A DNA stretch of 64,000 bases from DATFKA01 sp035268885 (GTDB lineage: Bacteria > Bacteroidota > Bacteroidia > Chitinophagales > Saprospiraceae), in contig DATFKA010000043.1 in NCBI GenBank assembly GCA_035268885.1, positions 1-64,000 of the forward strand, written 5' to 3'. Made by a program: the position numbers and the translations under genes. The notes beneath the pieces are model-generated. The model saw only the letters and a list, made by a program, of their open reading frames with translations. It was not told the DNA's origin and did not search any database. This document shows, in pieces, positions 35,866 to 44,408 of the stretch (within the stretch, counting starts at the first letter, position 1; each line of letters begins with the position of its first letter).

Positions 35866-36360
35866 ATGACCACAAAACCAATTTTTGAAAGGATTGAGAA
35901 ACAATTGGAAGTGAAAGGCTATGAAATCGCCGGATCGGATTTACACCGACCCTGGGGTGGCTTTTTTATTATTGCAGAGGAGCAAGCCGTTGATTTTATT
36001 AAAGAATATTTTCCCGATATTTCAGCTGAACAGACCATACGGGAAGGTAAAGTTAGCCCTAAAATATTGCTGGTTGCTCCCGGTAAGCGCCTTTCCTGGC
36101 AGTATCATCACCGTCGTAAAGAGCGGTGGAAGGTACTTGAAGGACCGGTGGGGGTGGCTCAGAGCGATACAAATGAGCAGCCTGAACCTGAAATTTATCA
36201 ACCGGGCGATGTGCTTATTCTGAAACAGGGAGAGCGGCACCGCTTGATTGGTCTGGAAGATTGGGGAGTGGTTGCCGAAATATGGCAGCATACGGATCCT
36301 CAGCATCCCTCTGATGAAAAAGATATTGTTAGAGTACAAGACGATTTTAAAAGGACCTAA
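35866..36360 (+). CDS. Cupin-domain sugar-phosphate isomerase-like protein (type II mannose-6-phosphate isomerase fold)
   Basis: A 164-residue protein that is one cupin barrel. The C-terminal phrases LLVAPGKRLSWQYHHRRKERW, YQPGDVLILKQGERHRLIG and VVAEIWQHTDP match the type II phosphomannose isomerase / GDP-mannose pyrophosphorylase C-terminal domain; the His pair in QYHHRR and the Glu and His downstream are the usual metal ligands. Bacteroidota genomes often annotate such short proteins as phosphoheptose isomerase, which I cannot support. The ATG at 35866 starts MTTKPIFERIEKQLE; an in-frame TTG at 35764 would add 34 basic residues and overlap the hairpin above. Probable cytoplasmic mannose metabolism. 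Confidence 0.8.
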   Translation: MTTKPIFERIEKQLEVKGYEIAGSDLHRPWGGFFIIAEEQAVDFIKEYFPDISAEQTIREGKVSPKILLVAPGKRLSWQYHHRRKERWKVLEGPVGVAQSDTNEQPEPEIYQPGDVLILKQGERHRLIGLEDWGVVAEIWQHTDPQHPSDEKDIVRVQDDFKRT

Positions 36361-36424
36361 GGCTCTTTACTTTCGGCTGTAAGTGGAATTTTCGTACAAG
36401 CGATTTTGAGTCTATCGAAAAACA

Positions 36425-39400
36425 ATGAGCATCATAAACTACAAGGCGTATACGCTGGTGTTTGGCCTATTACTGGGGAGTCTGTTAGCACTGCCTGCAC
36501 AGGCGAACCAAATTCCTTTCGAAGAGGACTCCTGGTTTACTCGATTTGGTTATGAGGAGGGCTACCCCGAAGGGATTGTTTTGGATATGCTGCAAGACGA
36601 GCACGGTTTTTTGTGGATAGCCACGGCCGATGGTCTTTTTAAATACGATGGCTATGAATTCACAGAATATAGAGTCAAGACCAAATCGAACGGCGGCCTT
36701 CGTTCTAATGTAGTCCGAAGTATTGCTGAGGTCAATCAGGTACTATACCTTACGAGCAACGAGGGAACGGCCTGGACAGAACTGGATTTGAGTACGGAAG
36801 ATATCCAAAACAGAAATAGCCAGGAGACCTGGATTCCCACCAATAACGTCAATCAATTTTATAAGGATAAGGAAAACCGTCTTTGGATGGCTTCTGATGC
36901 GGGTCTGTTGATGAAGCCGCCTGGCCAGGACACTTTGATTCAGTACCTCCCTGCCCAGGGCCTGGCTTCCAGACAAGTGAATAGTGTATTTGGTACAGCC
37001 GATGGTAATTTATGGATACAAACGGACCTTGGCCTGGATGTTTTTGATCCCGTGACTGAAAAGTTTAAAACGGTAGATTGGTCTTTTCTCCATGAGAATA
37101 CGATTCGTGCTTTTTTTGAAGACCATAGTGGTATCCTTTGGGTAGGTACTTCAAAAGGCTTGTACCAGGTAGACCGGCATGGGAATTCCATTCAGCGAAT
37201 AGGAGCGCGCGGCTCATTACAATTGAGTTCCCAATCCATCAAAGCCATCGAAAAAGGGACGGATGGCAGATTATACGTCGGTACCATCGATGGGCTGAAT
37301 GCCCTGGATTTTCAAAACAGCCAGAATGAAATATTTCAAAGTGAATCGGAGTCCAGGCAACACATTTCAGAAGATAGAGTCTCCTGTTTGTTTTCTGATC
37401 GACAGGGCTTATTGTGGATTGGTACCTGGGGTAGAGAGCTACAGTACCTAAATTTTCAAAAGCCCCCTTTTCAATACCTGAGGGTACCCCTTGCGGAATC
37501 CAATAATATTAATGCCATTGAGTATAACGATAGTACCCTTTGGATGGGTACCGAATACAATGGACTGGTTCGATTAAACTTACGCACCGGCGATTTTAAG
37601 AGCTGGTCTGATGAAAATGGATTAGAAAGCTTCCAGGTTTATGCATTAGAGGTCTGGAAAGATAAGCTGTGGATTGGACAGGGCTTAAATGGCCACCTGG
37701 CTTGTATTGATCCCATTACAGAGCGACTTTCTATTTTTACCCCAGAAAACACCAATCTGCCCGATGAAGAAATTTGGGCAATGACCATAGACCAGAATAA
37801 TCACCTTTGGATTGCCGGAGAACGAAGCCTATACGAGATTGAGGGGGTTCGCACCGATGGTAGGCTGGTGCTGGGCGATCGGTATAGAACATTGATTACC
37901 GAAGCGGGGGAGGCCTTTGAGATTCGCCCGCGCTCTTTAGCAGTGGATCAAAGTAATCAACTCTGGGTGGGTACTTCAAACCATGGCCTGGTGAAATTAG
38001 ATCCTGTTTCTGGTGATTATACCCTTTATGCCGCTGATCCGGCGGATGCTGATAGTTGCCCGGGAGATTACGTTAATACCGTTTATTTAGACCGAAAGGG
38101 ACACATCTGGGTAGGGACGGCTCAGGGCGTTGGTATCCTGGATGAAGCACAAAGAGAATTTAAAGTAATTACCGAAGAAGACGGCTTGCCTAATAATTAT
38201 GTGTTTACCATTTTTGAAGACCCTGCTGGATATTTCTGGTTCAGTACCAACCGTGGCCTGGTAAGATATTGTCCGGCTGATAATGATTTAAGGGTGTTTA
38301 CGGAGGCTGAAGGCTTGCCGATTAATGAGTTCAATAAGAGTGCAGGAATATTTTTGGAGGGAGAGATTTATTACGGCACAATCAATGGGCTGGTCTTACT
38401 TTACCCCGAGCGTATCGTGCAGAATACCTACGTTCCGCCAGTGGTCTTTACGGACCTGATGTATCGAAACAGAAAATCTAATGCGCCGGCGGTTGAAGAA
38501 AAAGCGGTGGCCTATCAGGATGAAATTAAACTGAGTTATCTGGAAAATATACTTGAAATTGAGTTTGCTGCCCTTAACTACCTTCAACCTTCAAAAAATC
38601 GCTATCGCTACCAATTAAAAGGATTCAGTAATAATTGGGTAGATTTAGGAGAAAGAAGACGTATTACTTTTTCTGGATTGGAGCCTGGTCTGTATACTTT
38701 GGAGGTGCAGGGTAGTAATAACGATGGGGTCTGGAACCACCAAGGCGCCAGTTTGAAAATTCGGATCATACCTCCCGTTTGGAAGACGAGCCTGGCCTAC
38801 TTTTGTTATATCCTGGCCTTATTATGGTTGATGGTTTTTGTATACCGCTATTCTGTAGGGATGAAAATGGCGAAGGAAGAAGAACGCCGCAAAAAAGAGC
38901 TAGACAAAGCCAAAACACGTTTCTTTACTAACATCGCGCACGAATTTAAAAATCCACTGACCCTGATCATGAGTATGGCCCAGGAAATAAAGGGCCATGA
39001 ACAGGTACGGTCTACCATTATTCGCCACGGTAGCGATATTCGGCGCCTGATCAACCAAGTACTGGATTTAAGAAGGCTGGAAAATGATCAATTACCGGTC
39101 GAAATGGTTCAATTGGATATGGTAGATTTTTCCCGACAGGTTACCACCTCTTTCGAACCCTTTGCCAGGCAGCAGGCGGTCGACTTACGTTTTTCGTCCA
39201 CGGCGAGGCAAATTATGATGGATACGGATCGGGAGAAATGGATGGCAATCCTATCCAATCTGATTTCTAATGCAATTAAATACAATCAGGAAGGGGGAGA
39301 GGTAGAGGTGAATCTTACGCAAGAACAGGGCGTTTTAAAAGTAGAAGTTTGGGATACGGGCCGGGGTATACCTGAAGAGGCGTTGCCTCACGTTTTTGAA

Positions 39401-40387
39401 CGATTTTACCAAGTAGACGATTCGGCCCGCACGGTAGGTGGTACTGGGGTTGGACTAGCACTGGTGAAAGAATTTATTAAACTTCTCGATGGAGAGGTGT
39501 GGGTAGAGAGTCGGTTTAGCGAAGGAACTTGCTTTTATATCAATCTGCCTATAAGGCAAGCAGGACGGGTTTATTCTTCGCAGGAAAAAGTGGAATTTGA
39601 GATGCCTCTTGTAGCCCCTATGCCACCAAAAAAATATCCCGCTCAACCAGAGAATACTATGCTGGTTGTGGAAGATAATCCCGAAATCCTTAGCTACTTA
39701 AAGGAAAAATTTGCAAAGTATTTCACCGTCATTTCGGCTACCGATGGGGAGCAGGGGATTTCTACGGCTATTGAACAGGTGCCCGACATTATTATTAGTG
39801 ATATAATGATGCCTAAAAAGGATGGTGTCGAACTGTTAGAAATCCTGAAAAATGACGACAGGACCAGTCATATTCCGATTATCCTCCTGACGGCTAAGTC
39901 GGCGGTAGATGACCGTATCCGTGGTCTCGAAAAAGGCGCTGATCGTTATTTAGGTAAACCCTTTTTGCTGGACGAGTTATGGGCCCATATCCAGGGCTTG
40001 CTCAACAATCGCGAAAAAATGCAACGCTACTATCTCCGGCGGTTGGAGGGTAAGGGAGCAGATAAAGAGCCCATTGATCCCTTTCTGGAAAAGGCACAAA
40101 AAGCGGTATTGGATCATTTGGCAGATGAGGACTTTAATGTGATTCGGCTTTGTAATACACTTAGTATTAGTCGGACGCAGTTACATCAAAAATTAAGGGC
40201 TACCATCGGCAAATCGGCTACCCACTTTATGAATGAAATTCGGCTCAGAGAGGGTCGAAAGCTATTGGTGAAATCCGATTTAAACGTAAGTGAAATCGCT
40301 TATAGTGTTGGATTTAAAGACCCGGGCTATTTTTCCGCACGCTATAAGGAAATTTATGGCGAGACCCCCACCGAAACACGTAAATAG
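36425..40387 (+). CDS. Hybrid two-component regulator: beta-propeller sensor, histidine kinase, receiver, AraC output
   Basis: A 1320-residue one-protein signal system. A signal or anchor segment (YTLVFGLLLGSLLALPAQA) precedes two seven-bladed Reg_prop propellers (about residues 30-690; blades such as GHIWVGTAQGVGILDEAQ). Next is the Y_Y_Y domain (about 700-780; YRYQLKGFSNNWVDLGERR) and a membrane span (LAYFCYILALLWLMVFVY). The kinase has phospho-acceptor His839 in FFTNIAHEFKNPLTL, N box NLISNAIKYN, G1 DTGRGIPEE and G2 GGTGVGLALVKEF. A receiver domain with Asp1126 in IIISDIMMPKKDG and an AraC-type DNA-binding domain (VSEIAYSVGFKDPGYF) follow. In the Bacteroidota such regulators usually control glycan-utilisation loci; none is nearby, so the target is unknown. 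Confidence 0.95.
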   Translation: MSIINYKAYTLVFGLLLGSLLALPAQANQIPFEEDSWFTRFGYEEGYPEGIVLDMLQDEHGFLWIATADGLFKYDGYEFTEYRVKTKSNGGLRSNVVRSIAEVNQVLYLTSNEGTAWTELDLSTEDIQNRNSQETWIPTNNVNQFYKDKENRLWMASDAGLLMKPPGQDTLIQYLPAQGLASRQVNSVFGTADGNLWIQTDLGLDVFDPVTEKFKTVDWSFLHENTIRAFFEDHSGILWVGTSKGLYQVDRHGNSIQRIGARGSLQLSSQSIKAIEKGTDGRLYVGTIDGLNALDFQNSQNEIFQSESESRQHISEDRVSCLFSDRQGLLWIGTWGRELQYLNFQKPPFQYLRVPLAESNNINAIEYNDSTLWMGTEYNGLVRLNLRTGDFKSWSDENGLESFQVYALEVWKDKLWIGQGLNGHLACIDPITERLSIFTPENTNLPDEEIWAMTIDQNNHLWIAGERSLYEIEGVRTDGRLVLGDRYRTLITEAGEAFEIRPRSLAVDQSNQLWVGTSNHGLVKLDPVSGDYTLYAADPADADSCPGDYVNTVYLDRKGHIWVGTAQGVGILDEAQREFKVITEEDGLPNNYVFTIFEDPAGYFWFSTNRGLVRYCPADNDLRVFTEAEGLPINEFNKSAGIFLEGEIYYGTINGLVLLYPERIVQNTYVPPVVFTDLMYRNRKSNAPAVEEKAVAYQDEIKLSYLENILEIEFAALNYLQPSKNRYRYQLKGFSNNWVDLGERRRITFSGLEPGLYTLEVQGSNNDGVWNHQGASLKIRIIPPVWKTSLAYFCYILALLWLMVFVYRYSVGMKMAKEEERRKKELDKAKTRFFTNIAHEFKNPLTLIMSMAQEIKGHEQVRSTIIRHGSDIRRLINQVLDLRRLENDQLPVEMVQLDMVDFSRQVTTSFEPFARQQAVDLRFSSTARQIMMDTDREKWMAILSNLISNAIKYNQEGGEVEVNLTQEQGVLKVEVWDTGRGIPEEALPHVFERFYQVDDSARTVGGTGVGLALVKEFIKLLDGEVWVESRFSEGTCFYINLPIRQAGRVYSSQEKVEFEMPLVAPMPPKKYPAQPENTMLVVEDNPEILSYLKEKFAKYFTVISATDGEQGISTAIEQVPDIIISDIMMPKKDGVELLEILKNDDRTSHIPIILLTAKSAVDDRIRGLEKGADRYLGKPFLLDELWAHIQGLLNNREKMQRYYLRRLEGKGADKEPIDPFLEKAQKAVLDHLADEDFNVIRLCNTLSISRTQLHQKLRATIGKSATHFMNEIRLREGRKLLVKSDLNVSEIAYSVGFKDPGYFSARYKEIYGETPTETRK

Positions 40388-40525
40388 TTGTTATTTAGTG
40401 GCTTAAACCTTCTTTGCTTTACATTGTTCCTATTTTTTCTACTCCGATTGAACATTATTCCTATCAATGCGAACAATAGTCCAAACTTGTTTTAGCGAAA
40501 GTAGATACTTTAGCGTCATCAACAA

Positions 40526-40551
40526 TTGAAAACACCTAAAGTATATTTTTG
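40526..40551 (+). promoter_or_regulatory. Promoter-like pair TTG ... TATTTTTG
   Basis: TTG at 40526-40528 and a perfect TAnnTTTG element (TATTTTTG) at 40544-40551, 15 bases apart, shorter than the usual 17-23. It would start RNA near 40557, upstream of the terminator at 40774. The -33 element is the weaker part of the case. Confidence 0.35.
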
Positions 40552-40556
40552 GATAA

Positions 40557-40803
40557 CTAAGCCCCTGTTGTTTTTTACATTTCTATAAGCGTCGGCTAAT
40601 GCCGCGAGTGACTAACATTCAAGATTCAATCAATGGCGTAAGTAAGCAATACAGGGTCGGGGGAAGCGTATAAACATCTAATTATATAGAATACCAACAG
40701 CTAATCCTGACCCTCTATTTCACAGGAAAGATTTAATAATTGTGTATACGATAAGAAGGTACTATATTCAATGGACAATCCGCTCAGGCGGATTGTCTTT
40801 TTT
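40557..40803 (+). ncRNA. Candidate structured small RNA or transcription attenuator leader
   Basis: A stretch of about 247 bases bounded by a TAnnTTTG element and an intrinsic terminator, with no convincing reading frame. Within it CCCTGT and ACAGGG can close a roughly 95-base domain containing a small CGGC-TAAT-GCCG hairpin; an alternative pairing uses AGGGTC and GACCCT. Because a terminator sits in the 5' leader of the LysE-family gene, the arrangement would also suit an attenuator or riboswitch. I could not match it to a named RNA class (tmRNA, SRP, RNase P or a known riboswitch). Confidence 0.3.
40774..40803 (+). terminator. Intrinsic terminator upstream of the LysE gene
   Basis: A perfect 10-bp stem, GACAATCCGC (40774-40783) with its complement at 40788-40797, loop TCAG, followed by TTTTTT. 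It lies 387 bases after the regulator's stop and 40 bases before the LysE start, an unusual place for the regulator's own terminator. Confidence 0.85.
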
Positions 40804-40842
40804 ATATTTTAGCACTTTATAGAGATTTTCTATCTTCGTGCT

Positions 40843-41466
40843 ATGAGTTGGATTACAGATACCGTGCTGGGTTTTTTTATTGCTTTGGTAGGCGTGTCTT
40901 TGCCTGGTTTGATTAATATGACGGCGGTTAAAGTAGCAATAGAGCGCAGCCAGCAGGTGGCCTGGCGATTTTGTATAGGGGCTTGTATTACTATTTTTTT
41001 TCAGGCCTGGGTAGCTATTGCATTCGCTACTTATTTATCTAGACATACCGAGGTGGTAGACATCCTAAAAGGGACAGGTATATTTATCTTCTTACTTTTG
41101 AGTATCGTCTTCTTTTTTCAGGCCGTCCGTTCAAAGGTAGCTCCCGAGAAACCGAAAACGGGGGATGGGCTTCCAATTATGCTGGGTATGGGTATTGCCG
41201 CCATGAACTTCCTGAATATACCTTTTTATCTTTCTGCCGGTACACTGCTGGAAAGCAGTGGCTATATTACTATTTATTTTCCCGTTTATTTCTTTTTTGT
41301 CGGGGGCCTAACCCTTGGTTCGGGAAGTGCATTGGTCTTATATGTTTTGGGAGCAGGCTGGATTGAAAAAAATGCTTATTTTTTAGCTCGTAATCTCAAC
41401 TATTTTCTGGGGGGCTTATTTTTATTGATAGCAATTATACAGATTATACAATTCTACAGCGGATAA
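40843..41466 (+). CDS. LysE-family-type exporter (LysE/RhtB superfamily)
   Basis: A 207-residue inner-membrane protein with about six hydrophobic helices. The N-terminus (DTVLGFFIALVGVSLPGLINM) has the conserved first helix with a G-x-x-x-P signature of the LysE/RhtB amino-acid exporter superfamily. Further helices are ACITIFFQAWVAIAFATYL, GIFIFLLLSIVFFFQAV and YFFFVGGLTLGSGSALVLYVLG. The phrase INMTAVKVAIERS is the amphipathic region after helix 1. Exporters of this superfamily move amino acids or their analogues outward; the substrate cannot be read. It starts 40 bases after a strong terminator, so regulation by attenuation is possible. Confidence 0.75.
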   Translation: MSWITDTVLGFFIALVGVSLPGLINMTAVKVAIERSQQVAWRFCIGACITIFFQAWVAIAFATYLSRHTEVVDILKGTGIFIFLLLSIVFFFQAVRSKVAPEKPKTGDGLPIMLGMGIAAMNFLNIPFYLSAGTLLESSGYITIYFPVYFFFVGGLTLGSGSALVLYVLGAGWIEKNAYFLARNLNYFLGGLFLLIAIIQIIQFYSG

Positions 41467-41480
41467 CCGTTATTTTTCGT

Positions 41481-41488
41481 TATTTTTG
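41481..41488 (+). promoter_or_regulatory. Promoter -7 candidate TATTTTTG upstream of the thioredoxin-like gene
   Basis: A perfect TAnnTTTG element 17 bases before the ATG at 41505. No TTG is found at the right distance upstream, so the call rests on the -7 alone. If real, the leader would be about 10 bases. The same bases form a short inverted repeat (ATTTTTG, CAAAAAT), which could instead end the LysE transcript. Confidence 0.3.
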
Positions 41489-41504
41489 CCCCAAAAATAG
41501 GACT

Positions 41505-42998
41505 ATGCGCATCTATTATTTTATTTTATTAGCTTTCATGCTATATGCTTGCGGTGGTGAGCCGACTAATTCACAAAATAGCAATTCAGTTACGGCTGTT
41601 CCCGTTATTTCCAATTCGGATCCCGTTAGTAATGTTTCTTCTGGTATTGACCCGGTCGGTCCGGCTGATATTAATATCACTATCGATGATATGGCCGATG
41701 GGCCAGCCCTTTTGATTGGTTTTTTTGAGACCGAACAGTTTCGGGTAGATTCTGCTTACCTTCGAAATGGGAAAGTTCGATTTCAGCAAAACCCGGGTTA
41801 TGATCAGGGTTTCTATTTCGTTTTCCTTCCCAATCGGTCTACTTTGCAGTTATTGTTGGGCGAAGATCAGGAATTTTCCATTTCGACTACCGCGGGTGAT
41901 CTGACGTACAGCACCAAAGTGGAGGGTAGTATTGATAATGAACTGCTTTATGACAGCCAACGCTTTCAGGCTGATCTAAATAATAAGGTACGCGCTACGG
42001 ATACCGAAATACAGTCCCTGGAGGAAGGTACAGCCGAATACGAGGAACTTATTGAAGAGCGTAAAGAATTGATTGCCTCCCGTCAAACCTATCTGGAAGA
42101 GCTTTTTGCGAAAGCTCCGCAATCTTTCTTTACGTCCTTCAAAAGCGCTGGTCAGAATCCTGATATCGAAAAAATTAAAGCAAATAATCCCGGTCTGGAT
42201 GAGCAGGGACAGGTTTATGTATACCGTCAGCAGTTCTGGGATAATGTAAATTTCAACGATCAGCGCTTGCTGCGTACACCGGTTATTTTCAATAAATTGA
42301 ATCGCTATATTACCGAATTGACCCCGCAGTTGCCGGATTCTATTGCGGCTTCCACCGACCGCCTGATCGCCAAAGTGGACAATGGTAAGCATCCGGAGTA
42401 CTTTAAGTTCTTTGTGAATTGGGTGGCTATTCAGTACCAACCGACCAAAACAACTTTGATGGATTCAGAGGCCGTTTTGGTTCATATGGTTCAGAATTAC
42501 TTTACCAACGAAAAGGCTTTTTGGTCAGAGCCTGCTGAAATTCAGGGGCTACAGCAAAGAGCTTCGGAAATGCAGGCTAGCCTGGTCGGCAAAAAAGGAC
42601 CGGACGTAGTCTCCACCGGCCCGGATGGCAAAACCTATTCTATTTACGACATGAAAGAGCCTTACGTCATTGTATACATGTACAATCCGGAATGTGAGCA
42701 TTGTCAGGAAGAGACCCCCCTTTTGAAGGCCTACCACGATAAGAATAAAAAGATGGTTGGGGTTTTCGCCATCGCCATCGATACGGATGATAGCAAGTGG
42801 AAAAATTATATCCAGAAAGTAGGCCTGCAGGACTTCGTAAATGTTCACGATCCTACTAATCGCTCTATCTATGCCAAGTACTTTGTAGATAAGACGCCGG
42901 AAATGTATGTTCTGGATCGCGACCGAATGATTATTGGAAAGAACCTGAAGACTTTTCAGGTGGAGCAGCTGATTAATAATCAAGAGGCGAAGCGATAA
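41505..42998 (+). CDS. Thioredoxin-like (TlpA/ResA-type) lipoprotein with DUF4369/DUF5106-like N-terminal domains
   Basis: A 497-residue lipoprotein (signal YFILLAFMLYACGGE, lipidation at Cys). Residues about 45-140 look like the DUF4369 beta domain found before thioredoxin folds in Bacteroidota, and a helical region of DUF5106 type fills about 145-355. The C-terminal domain of about 140 residues is a thioredoxin fold: VIVYMYNPECEHCQEETPLL has a CxxC active site CEHC at Cys397 and Cys400, and VDKTPEMYVLDRDRM supplies the cis-Pro. Such proteins reduce or isomerise disulfides outside the cytoplasm. The gene ends at a strong bidirectional terminator. Confidence 0.88.
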   Translation: MRIYYFILLAFMLYACGGEPTNSQNSNSVTAVPVISNSDPVSNVSSGIDPVGPADINITIDDMADGPALLIGFFETEQFRVDSAYLRNGKVRFQQNPGYDQGFYFVFLPNRSTLQLLLGEDQEFSISTTAGDLTYSTKVEGSIDNELLYDSQRFQADLNNKVRATDTEIQSLEEGTAEYEELIEERKELIASRQTYLEELFAKAPQSFFTSFKSAGQNPDIEKIKANNPGLDEQGQVYVYRQQFWDNVNFNDQRLLRTPVIFNKLNRYITELTPQLPDSIAASTDRLIAKVDNGKHPEYFKFFVNWVAIQYQPTKTTLMDSEAVLVHMVQNYFTNEKAFWSEPAEIQGLQQRASEMQASLVGKKGPDVVSTGPDGKTYSIYDMKEPYVIVYMYNPECEHCQEETPLLKAYHDKNKKMVGVFAIAIDTDDSKWKNYIQKVGLQDFVNVHDPTNRSIYAKYFVDKTPEMYVLDRDRMIIGKNLKTFQVEQLINNQEAKR

Positions 42999-43016
42999 AA
43001 AGTAAGTAGGTTTAAT

Positions 43017-43056
43017 GAAAACGGGCTGACTTTCAAGCGGAAGTCAGCCCGTTTTC
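43017..43056. terminator. Bidirectional intrinsic terminator
   Basis: A perfect 16-bp stem (arms 43017-43032 and 43041-43056; first arm GAAAACGGGCTGACTT) with an 8-base loop. The arms end in T- or A-runs on both sides. It separates the convergent thioredoxin-like gene and the TolC gene of the efflux operon. Confidence 0.88.
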
Positions 43057-43080
43057 CTTTAAAGCGTACTCTAAGAAAAA

Positions 43081-44391
43081 TTAATAAAGCGGTATACCCG
43101 CGATACTTTTCAGTTGAATTTCGGCCAGCTTTTGTCGAAATTGTACATCACTAAGCCGATCTCGTACGCGCGTTTCTTCCAGGATAGCTTCGCGGACTTC
43201 AAAACTGGTTGCCCTTCCGGAACGATACAGTTCTTCAGCCAGTGCCGTGTTCTTTTCGGCAGTGGTCAGGCTGCGGCTTTCTACCTGTAGTAAATTCCCC
43301 AATGCCTGGTATTGCTGGTATAGTATGGCCAAATCTGCTTCAATGTCCGCTTCCAGATTTTGTTTGTCTAATTGAATGTTTTTCTGGATCAATTCTGCGT
43401 TGGCGATGTCCTTTTTCAGATTCCGGCCCGGAAATAGATCATAGTTGGTGCTAATCCCAATACTTGGGCCGAAGGAGCGGTTAGATACCAAAAAGCCGGC
43501 TTCCGCTCTTGACCAGTTAAAATCATAGCCTGCCGTCAAATTGACCGATGGATATAAACCCGACCGGACTTCTTTGATTTGAGCTAAAGCGATCTGTTCG
43601 TCAACATTGAGTAACTTGATTTGAAAATTCTGTCTTAGTGCCAATTGGGTTAACTCCGTCAAGGTAGGCAGAATAGCCGAAGGAACTTCGGATGGAACTA
43701 AAAAGCTAGTGGCAGGATCGCGATTCAAAAGTCGGTTTAAACCAATTTTTGCTTGCGCTAACTGATCCTGTAGATTAACCAGGGTAGAGCTATCTGCATT
43801 TAATCGGGTGGAGGTCTGCAGGACATCTAAAGAAGTGCCCGTACCAATCTTTAATTTAGCTTCGGCCAGGTCCTTAATCTCCGTGTTTAATTGAATGGCT
43901 TGTTCGGTTATATCAATTTGTTGTCTGAGGCGAATCAAACCAAAGTAGGCCGTTTGAATTTGCGTGACCAAATCTTGCATAGCACTTTGGGTGAAGGTGC
44001 GACTACGGGTAGCTACTAATTCCAAGCGATCTTTAGCGGCGAACATTCGAAACCCATCAAAGGCGGTCCAGTTCATTGCCAGACCACTGCGGAAAGAAGT
44101 GTTCCCTGCATTAGGCCTCACTTGCGATTCGCCAGAGAAAAATTCTAAACGCGTATTGTTAACCGTGTAATTGAAAGTTCCCGTAGCAGAAACCCGAGGT
44201 AACATCCCCGCATTCCCTGGGTTGTTGCTATTATCCGCAATTTGTTCCTGATTGCGAGCAATTCGGATAGCATAGTTGTTTTCCAGTCCTTCCTGGATCG
44301 CATCCTCCAGGGCTAGTGTTTCCTGCGCTTGCGCAGCGAAGGAGATAAACAGGATAAAGTGAAATAGAATAATATAGTTTAGTCGTTTCAT
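43081..44391 (-). CDS. TolC-family outer-membrane channel of the RND efflux operon
   Basis: A 436-residue outer-membrane factor with a signal peptide (YIILFHFILFISFAAQAQ) and two OEP repeats (about residues 25-215 and 230-430). Typical helical phrases are LEDAIQEGLENNYAIRIARN and the second-repeat opening ELTQLALRQNFQIKLLNVDEQIALAQ. It lies 17 bases after the permease gene and completes the tripartite pump adaptor-permease-channel, all on the minus strand. The channel is less related to the copper-type channel at the window's start than gene order alone would suggest: the two belong to different systems. Confidence 0.93.
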   Translation of the reverse strand: MKRLNYIILFHFILFISFAAQAQETLALEDAIQEGLENNYAIRIARNQEQIADNSNNPGNAGMLPRVSATGTFNYTVNNTRLEFFSGESQVRPNAGNTSFRSGLAMNWTAFDGFRMFAAKDRLELVATRSRTFTQSAMQDLVTQIQTAYFGLIRLRQQIDITEQAIQLNTEIKDLAEAKLKIGTGTSLDVLQTSTRLNADSSTLVNLQDQLAQAKIGLNRLLNRDPATSFLVPSEVPSAILPTLTELTQLALRQNFQIKLLNVDEQIALAQIKEVRSGLYPSVNLTAGYDFNWSRAEAGFLVSNRSFGPSIGISTNYDLFPGRNLKKDIANAELIQKNIQLDKQNLEADIEADLAILYQQYQALGNLLQVESRSLTTAEKNTALAEELYRSGRATSFEVREAILEETRVRDRLSDVQFRQKLAEIQLKSIAGIPLY

Positions 44392-44408
44392 TATTTGTTT
44401 TTGGTTAG

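Larger units (their letters stand above)
40388..40842 (+). other. 455-bp non-coding region between hybrid regulator and LysE gene
   Basis: No reading frame above 21 codons is convincing here. The stretch holds a promoter-like pair (40526-40551), a long AT-rich leader with several pairing possibilities (CCCTGT near 40564 with ACAGGG near 40652; AGGGTC near 40653 with GACCCT near 40708; CGGC-TAAT-GCCG near 40594), and a strong terminator (40774-40803) only 40 bases before the LysE start. See the ncRNA candidate for the interpretation. Confidence 0.6.

Noticed and set aside
40466..40528. A 20-codon frame (MRTIVQTCFSESRYFSVINN) after the hybrid regulator
   Set aside because: Too short, no ribosome-binding or compositional support, and no neighbouring coupling.
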